Made by a program: the position numbers and the translations under genes. The notes beneath the pieces are model-generated. The model did no database searches and had not been told where the DNA came from. It was given only the letters and a program-made list of their open reading frames with translations. This document shows, one piece after another, positions 24,739 to 34,106 of a DNA stretch of 64,000 nucleotides (position 1 is the first letter of the stretch; each line of letters opens with the position of its first letter). This DNA is from Opitutus sp. GAS368 (lineage in GTDB: Bacteria; Verrucomicrobiota; Verrucomicrobiia; Opitutales; Opitutaceae): positions 2,326,291 to 2,390,290 of the forward strand of contig NZ_LT629735.1 in NCBI RefSeq assembly GCF_900104925.1. The letters run 5' to 3'.

Positions 24739-26058
24739 TCAGGTTTTGAATTTCTCGCGGATGATGTTCGTCAGCGTATCGTGGAGTTGTTCGTGCTCGA
24801 TCTTGCCGAGGACCTCCTCGAAGAAGCCGAACACGAGCAGCTCCTGCGCCTGCGCGGCGCGGATGCCACGGGACTCGAGGTAGAACTCCTGCTCGCGATC
24901 GATGCGGGCCGAGGTGGCGCCGTGGGTGCAGCGGACGTCGTTGGCCTGGATCTCGAGGCCCGGAAGCGAATTGGCCTCGGCCTCGTCGCTGAGCATCAGG
25001 TTGCGGTTGCTCTGGTAGGCGTCGGTCTTCTGCGCGTCGGGATCGACGACGATCAGGCCGGAGAAGATGGTCTTCGCCTGGTCCATGAGCGCGTTCTTGT
25101 AGAGGAGGTTCGAGCTGGTGTTCGGCGCCTGGTGGATCTGTAGCGTGCGCTGGTCGAACTCCTGCGTGCCGTGCGCGACGGTGAGCGCGAGCATCTCGGA
25201 GTGGGCGCCGGGGGCGGCCAGCTGGGAGAACGACTCGTGCCGCGCCTGGCGGGCGCCGGCGTGCAGGTTGAGCGAGAGCACCTTGGCGTCGCGGCGGGCG
25301 ACGGTGGCGTTGAACTGGAAGGAGAGGGTCGCGCGGCTCCAGTCCTGCATGGCGAGGTAGGTGACCTGCGCGCCGTGGCCGACGTAGAGATCGTTGCCAC
25401 CGCAGGCGAAGTGCGCCTCGCCGGCCTTTTCCGAGCGGAAGAAGTCGGCGACGGTGATCTTCGCGTTTTCCTCGGCGATGACCAGAGTGTGCGGGAAGAC
25501 CGCGGTGCCGTCGCCGCAGGCGTAGTGGAACACGCCGACGGGCAGCGTGGCCGTGACCCCCTTCGGCACATGGATGAAGGCGCCGTCCTCGAGAAAGGCC
25601 TCGTGCAGGGCGGCGAACTTGTCGGAGCCGAGCTTGGAGGGCTGGGCCAGCAGGTGCGCCTTCACGAGGTCGGCGTGCTGGAGCAGCGCGTGCTGGAGCG
25701 TGTCGAAGATGATGCCCGAGCCGGCGGTGCTGGCGTCGAGCGCCTGCGCGGTGACGAGCCGGTTGTTGGCGAACACGAGGTGGCCGGCGCCGGTGACGCC
25801 GAGCTCGCGGTGGGCCATCTGGTCGAAGCGGACGGCGGCGGGCGTGGCGTTGAAGCCGTCGAGCGTCAGCGTGGAGAGGTTGGAGAAACGCCAACCCTCG
25901 TTGGTGCGCCTGGGCATCGGCGCGGTGGCGAACCGCTCGTAGGCGGCGCGCTTTCGGTCGAGCCACCAGGCGGGGAGGTGCTTCACGCGCTCGAGATGGG
26001 CGGCGAAAGCCTCGCGGGTGAACGAGCCGGTGAGGGAAGTGGTGGAAACTGCGGACAT
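24739..26058 (-). CDS. sufD: Fe-S cluster assembly protein SufD
   Basis: 439 residues; ATG 26058 preferred over an upstream TTG. A beta-helix core follows an N-terminal helical region: VTATLPVGVFHYACGDGTAVFPHTLVIAEENAKI is SufD/SufB-like, and the C-terminal NDVRCTHGATSARIDREQEFYLESRGI carries the conserved Cys/His pair used in the SufBCD scaffold. It partners SufB and SufC in assembling clusters. A 116-base gap to sufB holds only a palindrome. Confidence 0.93.
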   Translation of the reverse strand: MSAVSTTSLTGSFTREAFAAHLERVKHLPAWWLDRKRAAYERFATAPMPRRTNEGWRFSNLSTLTLDGFNATPAAVRFDQMAHRELGVTGAGHLVFANNRLVTAQALDASTAGSGIIFDTLQHALLQHADLVKAHLLAQPSKLGSDKFAALHEAFLEDGAFIHVPKGVTATLPVGVFHYACGDGTAVFPHTLVIAEENAKITVADFFRSEKAGEAHFACGGNDLYVGHGAQVTYLAMQDWSRATLSFQFNATVARRDAKVLSLNLHAGARQARHESFSQLAAPGAHSEMLALTVAHGTQEFDQRTLQIHQAPNTSSNLLYKNALMDQAKTIFSGLIVVDPDAQKTDAYQSNRNLMLSDEAEANSLPGLEIQANDVRCTHGATSARIDREQEFYLESRGIRAAQAQELLVFGFFEEVLGKIEHEQLHDTLTNIIREKFKT

Positions 26059-26066
26059 GGGCAAAT

Positions 26067-26167
26067 GGCTGAAGGACTGAAAGGCTGAATGGCTGAAGGA
26101 ATGGCGGGCTGAGGTTGAAAGGTGGTTGGGCGCTTCAGCCCTTCAGTCTTTCAGCTTTTCAGTCCTT
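26067..26167. repeat. Palindromic element between sufB and sufD
   Basis: GGCTGAAGGACTGAAAGGCTGAA (left, from 26067) pairs with the TTCAGTCTTTCAGCTTTTCA segment ending about 26167. Both arms are built from repeated GGCTGAA/GACTGAA words, so several pairings are possible. Confidence 0.75.
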
Positions 26168-26174
26168 GTCGGCG

Positions 26175-27617
26175 TCAGCCGACCGATCCCTCCATTTCCA
26201 AATCGATGAGGCGCTTGAGCTCGACGGAGTATTCCATCGGGAACTCGCGGGCGAGGTCGTTGATGAAGCCGTTCACGGCGAGGCTCATCGCCTGCGCCTC
26301 GGTGAGGCCGCGCGACTGCATGTAGAAGATCATGTCCTCGGAAACCTTGGAGACGCTGGCCTCGTGCTGCGTGGCGTTCTTGTCACCGCGCACCGAGATG
26401 GCGGGATAGGTGTCGGTGCGGCTGTTGGTGTTGATCAGCAGCGCGTCGCACTCGGTGTTGTTCTTGCAGCCCTTGAGGTGCTTCGGGATGTGGACGACGC
26501 CCCGGTAGGTGGAGCGGCCCTGGCCGACGGAGATGGACTTGGCGATGATGTTGGACGTCGTGTTGTTCGCGGCGTGGATCATCTTGGCGCCGGTGTCCTG
26601 GTGCTGGCCGTCGTTGGCCAGCGCGATGGACAGCACCTCGCCGCGGGCGCGCTCGCCCTTCAGGACGACGCCCGGGTATTTCATGGTGAGGCGGCTGCCG
26701 ATGTTGCAGTCGATCCACTTGATCTCGGCGTCCTCGTGCGCGACGCCGCGCTTGGTGACGAGGTTGAAGACGTTGTTCGCCCAGTTCTGGACGGTGATAT
26801 ACTGGATCTTGGCGCCCTTGAGCGCGACGAGCTCGACCACCGCGCTGTGCAGCGTCGAGGTGCTGAACTTCGGGGCGGTGCAGCCTTCCATGTAGACGAC
26901 CTCGGCGCCCTCGTCGGCGATGATGAGGGTGCGCTCGAACTGGCCGAAGTTCTCGGCGTTGATGCGGAAGTAGGCCTGCAGCGGCTGCGCGACCTTCACG
27001 CCGGGCGGCACGTAGATGAACGAGCCGCCGGAGAACACGGCGCTGTTGAGCGCGGAGAACTTGTTGTCGCCCGTCGGGATGACCTTGCCGAAGAACTTGC
27101 GGAAGATCTCCGGGTGCTCGCGCAGGCCCTCGGTCGAGTTGACGAAGATGACGCCCTGCTTCGCCACGATCTCCTTGATGTTGGAGTAGGCGGCCTCGGA
27201 GTCGAACTGGGCCTCGACGCCGGCGAGGAACTTGCGCTCCTGCTCGGGGATGCCGAGGCGCTCGAAGGTCTTCTTGATGTCGTCCGGCACCTCGTCCCAC
27301 GTGCGCTTGGGTTTCTGGCCCTGCGAGAGGTAATAGCGGATCTTGTTGAAATCGATGTTCTCGAGATCCTTCGTCGCCCAGTGCGTGGGCATGGGCTTCT
27401 CGAGGAAGGTCTTCAGGGCCTTGAGGCGGAACTCGAGCAGCCACGGCTCCTCCTTCTTGACGGAGCTGATGTAGCGGACGGTGTCCTCGTTGAGGCCGGT
27501 GCCCGCGTCGAAGGCGTAGTCGACCTTGTATTGGAAGTCGCCCTTGGTCTGGTCAATGCCGGCGACAGGATTGTTGTCCATCGCGACGGCGGTCTCGATT
27601 TCGGTCGGTGGCTTCAT
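26175..27617 (-). CDS. sufB: Fe-S cluster scaffold protein SufB
   Basis: 480 residues, usual length. Conserved SufB blocks are visible: [69 protein letters not shown] with the conserved Cys, [19 protein letters not shown], and [20 protein letters not shown] plus [18 protein letters not shown]. SufB forms the scaffold with SufC/SufD. No cysteine desulfurase (sufS) or sufE/sufU lies beside it, so sulfur must come from a gene elsewhere. Confidence 0.96.
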   Translation of the reverse strand: MKPPTEIETAVAMDNNPVAGIDQTKGDFQYKVDYAFDAGTGLNEDTVRYISSVKKEEPWLLEFRLKALKTFLEKPMPTHWATKDLENIDFNKIRYYLSQGQKPKRTWDEVPDDIKKTFERLGIPEQERKFLAGVEAQFDSEAAYSNIKEIVAKQGVIFVNSTEGLREHPEIFRKFFGKVIPTGDNKFSALNSAVFSGGSFIYVPPGVKVAQPLQAYFRINAENFGQFERTLIIADEGAEVVYMEGCTAPKFSTSTLHSAVVELVALKGAKIQYITVQNWANNVFNLVTKRGVAHEDAEIKWIDCNIGSRLTMKYPGVVLKGERARGEVLSIALANDGQHQDTGAKMIHAANNTTSNIIAKSISVGQGRSTYRGVVHIPKHLKGCKNNTECDALLINTNSRTDTYPAISVRGDKNATQHEASVSKVSEDMIFYMQSRGLTEAQAMSLAVNGFINDLAREFPMEYSVELKRLIDLEMEGSVG

Positions 27618-27635
27618 GGGAGATTTGGTTCGATT

Positions 27636-27690
27636 GTAGGAGCCTGCTTGCAGGCGATGGTTGTGAGGTCGCCTGCAAGCAGGCTCCTAC
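27636..27690. repeat. Perfect 22-bp inverted repeat between sufC and sufB
   Basis: Arms 27636-27657 and 27669-27690 are exact inverted copies starting GTAGGAGCCTGCTTGCAGGC with an 11-base loop. The sequence strongly resembles REP-type palindromes known from other bacteria. No T-run follows, so it is unlikely to be a terminator. Confidence 0.92.
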
Positions 27691-27706
27691 CAGGGGAGAT
27701 GGGTCT

Positions 27707-28474
27707 TCAGGCGGTGGCGGCGGCGAGCTCTTGCTTCACCCAGTCGTAGCCCTTGGCCTCGAGCTCGAGGGCGAGGGTCTTGTCGCCGCTCTTCACGATG
27801 CGGCCGTCATACATCACGTGGACGAAGTCCGGCACGATGTAGTCGAGCAGGCGCTGGTAATGGGTGATGAGGAGGATGCCGGGCGGGTTGGCGGCGGCAC
27901 GGATGGAGTTGACGCCCTCGGCGACGATGCGGAGCGCGTCGATGTCGAGGCCGGAGTCGGTCTCGTCCATCAGGGCGATCTTCGGCTCGAGCATGGCCAT
28001 CTGGAGGATCTCGCAGCGCTTCTTCTCGCCGCCGGAGAAACCGTCGTTGACCGCGCGGGAGGTGAACTTCCGGTCGATCTTCAGGAGGTCCATCTTGCTG
28101 TAGAGCTTCTTGTAGTAGCCGGTGGCGTCGAGCTCTTCGCCCTCGGCCATGCGGGCCTGCACGGCGGCGCGGAGGAAGTTGGCGATGGAGACGCCCGGGA
28201 TCTCGCTCGGGTATTGGAAGGCGAGGAACAGGCCGGAACGGGCACGCTCGTCGGGCTCCATGGCGAGGACGGACTTGCCGTCGAGCAGCACGTCGCCGCC
28301 GGTGATGGTGTAATCCGGGTGGCCGGCGATGGCCTTGGCGAGGGTGCTCTTGCCGGTGCCGTTGGGGCCCATGATGGCGTGCACCTCGCCCGGCTTCACC
28401 GTCAGGTTGAGGCCCTTGACGATGGGTTTGTCGCCGATGCTGATGTGGAGGTCTTTGATGACGAGTTGGCTCAT
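27707..28474 (-). CDS. sufC: Fe-S assembly ATPase SufC
   Basis: 255 residues. It has the ABC-type ATPase elements: Walker [10 protein letters not shown] (36-44), signature [11 protein letters not shown], Walker [15 protein letters not shown] and His switch ITHYQRLL. The FSGGEKKR signature with ETDSGLD is the SufC form. It drives conformational change of SufBD. ATG 28474 is chosen; upstream in-frame sequence is read from the intergenic palindrome. Confidence 0.96.
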   Translation of the reverse strand: MSQLVIKDLHISIGDKPIVKGLNLTVKPGEVHAIMGPNGTGKSTLAKAIAGHPDYTITGGDVLLDGKSVLAMEPDERARSGLFLAFQYPSEIPGVSIANFLRAAVQARMAEGEELDATGYYKKLYSKMDLLKIDRKFTSRAVNDGFSGGEKKRCEILQMAMLEPKIALMDETDSGLDIDALRIVAEGVNSIRAAANPPGILLITHYQRLLDYIVPDFVHVMYDGRIVKSGDKTLALELEAKGYDWVKQELAAATA

Positions 28475-28516
28475 GTGAGGAAGTGGAAGTGAGAGGGAGG
28501 GTGAAAGCGCCTTTGG

Positions 28517-28600
28517 TGTCATCCTGAACGAAGAGAAGGATCCAGGATGATGTTCGGTGACGGTTGTGTTGCTGGATTCGTCGTTGCGCTCAGAATGACA
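28517..28600. repeat. Palindromic element between the fur-like gene and sufC
   Basis: Left arm from 28517 (TGTCATCCTGAACGAAGAGA) and right arm ending 28600 (TTGCGCTCAGAATGACA) form an imperfect inverted repeat. The same words flank the IS110 transposase gene at 57177-57205 and 58488-58510. Confidence 0.85.
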
Positions 28601-28617
28601 GGTCGTGCGGATGATGG

Positions 28618-29043
28618 TTAATTCGCGGCGGCCTTGCCGCGGAAATTCAGCTCGATGCTGCGCGCGTCGAAACCGGCGGGCAAAATCTGGCGCAGGCGGG
28701 CGACGAAATCGTCGGGCAGGTCCACGTCGTGGATCTTGCCGGTGTGCTCGTCGTGAAAATGCGCGTGCTCGTGCAGATTCGGGCAGTAGCGGGTCGGAGC
28801 GCGCTCGAGGTTGACCTGGCGGACGAGGCCGCCCGAGACGAGCGCCTCGAGGCAGTTGTAGACGGTGGCGAGCGAGATGGTGGGCATCGAGGCCTTTACG
28901 CGGGCGAAGATCTCGTCGGCGGTGGGATGGTCGCGTTTTTCCAGGATGACCTTGAGCACGACCTCGCGCTGGGGGGTGGGGCGCACGTCGCAGGCCTTGA
29001 GCCGCTCGCACAAGGCCGCGTGGTTGTCGGTGGTGGTGGACAT
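28618..29043 (-). CDS. Fur-family transcriptional regulator heading the suf operon
   Basis: 141 residues from ATG 29043. The winged-helix DNA-binding part includes [26 protein letters not shown] (His39, matching PerR His37) and [19 protein letters not shown]. The metal region reads [16 protein letters not shown] (91-106). The first CxxC structural-zinc pair of Fur/PerR is replaced by His97-x-x-His100, and the C-terminal CxxC is absent. It is probably a peroxide- or iron-responsive repressor of suf, replacing IscR/SufR. A 7-1-7 box 56 bases upstream of the start suggests autoregulation. Exact subfamily (Fur, PerR, Irr-like) cannot be decided. Confidence 0.87.
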   Translation of the reverse strand: MSTTTDNHAALCERLKACDVRPTPQREVVLKVILEKRDHPTADEIFARVKASMPTISLATVYNCLEALVSGGLVRQVNLERAPTRYCPNLHEHAHFHDEHTGKIHDVDLPDDFVARLRQILPAGFDARSIELNFRGKAAAN

Positions 29044-29098
29044 GGTGATGGGGGAACTGGGTAAAACAAAGCAGACGAGACCGGGTTTCAAGTGAGAA

Positions 29099-29113
29099 TT
29101 AGAATAATTCTAA
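29099..29113. promoter_or_regulatory. PerR/Fur-type 7-1-7 operator
   Basis: TTAGAATAATTCTAA is a perfect 7-1-7 palindrome in otherwise GC-rich DNA, of the form NTAnAATnATTnTAN known for PerR/Fur boxes. It lies 56 bases before the fur-like ATG (29043), where a promoter for the suf operon would be expected. Confidence 0.75.
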
Positions 29114-29160
29114 ATCCAGGTGCAGGTGCCTGCGGCCCTGCAGCTTAAGTTGTCATAAAA

Positions 29161-29679
29161 TCACGCCCGCCAGCACCAGTGCCAAGGTTCGTAGCCGATG
29201 CCGTGATGGTTCCTGCGGGGATAGGACAGGTGAAAACCAAAGCGGGCGGCGTGTCGCTTCAACCAGCGGAATTCAGCGGTCCGGGCGAAGTGCTCGTCGA
29301 GCTGCAGGTAAACCGGCGAGCCGACATCGATGGCCCGCCCGGTGTGGTGTTCGCTGCAACCGGGCGCCGCGACGAGCCGCAGGATGCCGCCAATGTTTTC
29401 GCCCGCGGTGAGTTTCCGGCGGATGATCCGCGCCTGCCGTGCCACGCTGCGGTAACCCGAGAGCGCCAGCAGTTCCACCCCGTCGGCGGCAGCGGCGGCT
29501 TGCATCTTCCGCCATGCCGCGGCGGCGCGCGGTGCCAGTCGCACCGGTTTGCCATCGTCCGCCGCCGGGCCGACCGATACCAGCGACCGGGCGACGCGCT
29601 GCACCGGCAGGCCGCGCGTCCGCGCATAATCGGCCGGGATGCCGAGAGCGGCCCAGAGTTGTCGCAGGGTCGGTTTCAT
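29161..29679 (-). CDS. D-alanyl-D-alanine carboxypeptidase, M15/VanY-like
   Basis: 172 residues from ATG 29679. The M15B zinc motif SxHxxGxAxD is present as S109-H111-G114-A116-D118 (CSEHHTGRAIDVG), with the third ligand His167 in EPWH and the substrate motif LSGYRSVARQ at 73-82. It cleaves the terminal D-Ala of peptidoglycan stems. No clear signal peptide or N-terminal membrane helix is visible, which is odd for an envelope enzyme; non-classical export or a cytoplasmic recycling role is possible. Confidence 0.88.
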   Translation of the reverse strand: MKPTLRQLWAALGIPADYARTRGLPVQRVARSLVSVGPAADDGKPVRLAPRAAAAWRKMQAAAAADGVELLALSGYRSVARQARIIRRKLTAGENIGGILRLVAAPGCSEHHTGRAIDVGSPVYLQLDEHFARTAEFRWLKRHAARFGFHLSYPRRNHHGIGYEPWHWCWRA

Positions 29680-29745
29680 GATGCGACAGCGCAACGCATC
29701 GGCCCGGGCAGGGCAAGCGTGCGCCGGCGGACTGATGGTTCGGCG

Positions 29746-32076
<2,331 letters not shown>

Positions 32077-32083
32077 GGAAAAC

Positions 32084-32536
32084 TCATTCGCCGGCCTTCG
32101 GCGGCTGGTTGTGAAGCAGCCAGTAGAGCCCGAGATGACGCACGGCCTCGGTGAACTGCTCGAAATTCACGGGCTTCACGATGTAGCTGTTCACACCGAG
32201 CTGGTAGCTTTCCACCACGTCGCTCTGCTCCTTTGACGAGGTGAGCACGACGATCGGGATCATCTTCGTGCGCGCATCGCCCTTGATGCGCTTCAGCACC
32301 TCGAGCCCGTCCACCTTGGGCAGTTTCAGGTCGAGCAGGATCACCTTGGGGCCGTCCGTGATCTTGCGGGTGGCATGGGCGCCCTCGCAGAAAACAAACT
32401 CGAGGGCCTCGGCGCCGTCGCGGGCGACGTGGATGCTGTTCGAGATCTTGGCCTGGCGCAGGGCACGCAACGCCAGCTCCAGGTCCTGCGGGCTGTCTTC
32501 GACGAGCAGCAGCTCGACGGCGTTGGTGGCGTTCAT
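32084..32536 (-). CDS. Single-domain response regulator (Rcp1-like)
   Basis: 150 residues, one receiver domain: acidic pocket LLLVEDSPQDLELAL, phospho-Asp in KVILLDLKLPKVDGLEVL, Thr/Ser in IVVLTSSKEQ and Lys in SYIVKPVNFEQF. The insertion before beta-3 and the ILLDLKLPKVDG motif resemble Rcp1-type regulators paired with phytochrome-like kinases. No output domain. The start overlaps the stop of the upstream kinase (ATGA), indicating a partner pair. Confidence 0.92.
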   Translation of the reverse strand: MNATNAVELLLVEDSPQDLELALRALRQAKISNSIHVARDGAEALEFVFCEGAHATRKITDGPKVILLDLKLPKVDGLEVLKRIKGDARTKMIPIVVLTSSKEQSDVVESYQLGVNSYIVKPVNFEQFTEAVRHLGLYWLLHNQPPKAGE

Positions 32537-34098
32537 GCTTTGGTCTCCTTTTCCAGGTTGAAATAAAACGTCGCTCCGCAATCGACGGCGCCTTCGGCCC
32601 ACACGCGTCCACCATGGCGCTGCACGATGCGCTGCACGATTGCGAGGCCGACGCCGGTGCCCTCGTATTCCTCCGCGCGGTGCAGCCGCTGGAAGACGCC
32701 GAAGAGCTTGCCGGCATAGCGCATGTCAAACCCGGTGCCGTTGTCGCGGACGAAAAAGGTCTCCACGCCGTTGATTGGCAGGCAGCCGATCTCGATCACC
32801 GCTTTTTCCCGCCGGCCCGTGTATTTCAGCGCGTTGGACAGGAGGTTAAGCCAGACCTGTTTCAGCAACGCCTGATCACCGCAACACGCGGGCAGGTCGC
32901 CGGTGCGGATTTCCACCGACCGTTCCGGCCACGGGGAGCCCAGCTCGGCGAGCACGCCACGCACCAGCCGGCCGGTGGCGATGCTCCGCTTGTCCAGCGC
33001 CTGGCGGCTGAGCCGGGAAAAGGACAGCAAATTGTCGATGAGCACGCCCATTTTCTGCGCTGACTCCCGGATGACCTGCAGCTGGCGCCGGCCGTCCTCC
33101 GACAACGCCGGCCCGTGATCCTCCAGCACCGCCTGCGAGAATCCGTCGACGGCCCGCAGCGGCGCGCGCAGATCGTGCGACACCGAATAGGAAAACGCCT
33201 CGAGCTCCTTGTTCGCCGCATCGAGTTGCGCGGTGCGCGCGGTCACACGACGTTCCAGGTCGTCGTTCAGCTGGCGGATTTTTTCCTCCGCCGCCTTTCG
33301 CTCGGTGATGTCGCGGACATTGCATTGGATCACCTTTTCCTCGCCGGATTGATACACGTTGCTGACAAACTCCACGGCAATGCGCCGGCCATCCGTCGTT
33401 TCCAGCGGCAGGTTGTCATAGCGGACATACCCGTCCTGTTGCAACCGCTCGAGCATGACCTGGTTTGACTCGATGTCCTTGAAGGGGCTGAGCTCCCCGA
33501 CGGTTTTGCCGACCATGTCCCGGTGGGATGAACCCAGCAGGGCGATCAGGAAAGGGTTCACATCGGTGATGCGCCCCGTGACCAGCTCCAGCATCAGGAT
33601 GCCGTCCTTCGCCGCTTCAAACAACCGGCGATAGCGCAGCTCGGAGGCGCGGAGGGCCTGTTCGCTGAGCTCGGCCTGTTGCGTCCGCCGCGCCGCGTCC
33701 CGGTGCAGCAGGCGGACTTCGAGCATATTGTGCACCCGGAGCAAGACCTCGGCGAGATCGATCGGCTTGCTGACGAAATCCTTCGCCCCGGCCTTCAGGG
33801 CGCGCAGCTTGTGATCCGGCTGGGCGGTGATGACGAGGACGGAAAGATAGCCGTCCGTTTCGATTTTCTTCAGACCCTCCATCACCTGGAATCCATCCAG
33901 GCCGGGCATCTGCAGATCGAGCAGGATCAAGTCGTAGCGGTGCTCGCGGTGAAGCGCGCAGACCGCGCGCGGATCCTGCGTGGAGGCGATGCAAGCGTAG
34001 CCGGCTTCGCGCAGCATCTGCTCCAGCAGGGAGATGTTGGCGGCCTGGTCGTCAACGATCAGGATGCTGGCCTTGAGAATGTCCGCGGGGGCGATCAT
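32533..34098 (-). CDS. Histidine kinase REC-PAS-HisKA-HATPase
   Basis: 521 residues from ATG 34098. Receiver at ~10-125 (ILIVDDQAANISLLEQML, LILLDLQMPGLDGFQVM), PAS at ~150-275 (AAKDGILMLELVTGRITDVNP), coiled segment, HisKA FSYSVSHDLRAPLRAVDGF, and HATPase (NLLSNALKYTG, GTGFDMRYAGKLFGVFQRL, GTGVGLAIVQRIVQRHGG). The SYSVSHDLRAPLR box is of the bacteriophytochrome/Rcp1 partner type, fitting the overlapping receiver gene at 32084. Soluble. Eight bases follow the preceding kinase stop. Confidence 0.92.
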   Translation of the reverse strand: MIAPADILKASILIVDDQAANISLLEQMLREAGYACIASTQDPRAVCALHREHRYDLILLDLQMPGLDGFQVMEGLKKIETDGYLSVLVITAQPDHKLRALKAGAKDFVSKPIDLAEVLLRVHNMLEVRLLHRDAARRTQQAELSEQALRASELRYRRLFEAAKDGILMLELVTGRITDVNPFLIALLGSSHRDMVGKTVGELSPFKDIESNQVMLERLQQDGYVRYDNLPLETTDGRRIAVEFVSNVYQSGEEKVIQCNVRDITERKAAEEKIRQLNDDLERRVTARTAQLDAANKELEAFSYSVSHDLRAPLRAVDGFSQAVLEDHGPALSEDGRRQLQVIRESAQKMGVLIDNLLSFSRLSRQALDKRSIATGRLVRGVLAELGSPWPERSVEIRTGDLPACCGDQALLKQVWLNLLSNALKYTGRREKAVIEIGCLPINGVETFFVRDNGTGFDMRYAGKLFGVFQRLHRAEEYEGTGVGLAIVQRIVQRHGGRVWAEGAVDCGATFYFNLEKETKA

Positions 34099-34106
34099 GG
34101 CATTTG

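Noticed and set aside
27636-27690. Strong hairpin taken as a transcription terminator between sufB and sufC
   Set aside because: No T-run on either strand and genes on both sides belong to one pathway; fits a REP-type element instead.
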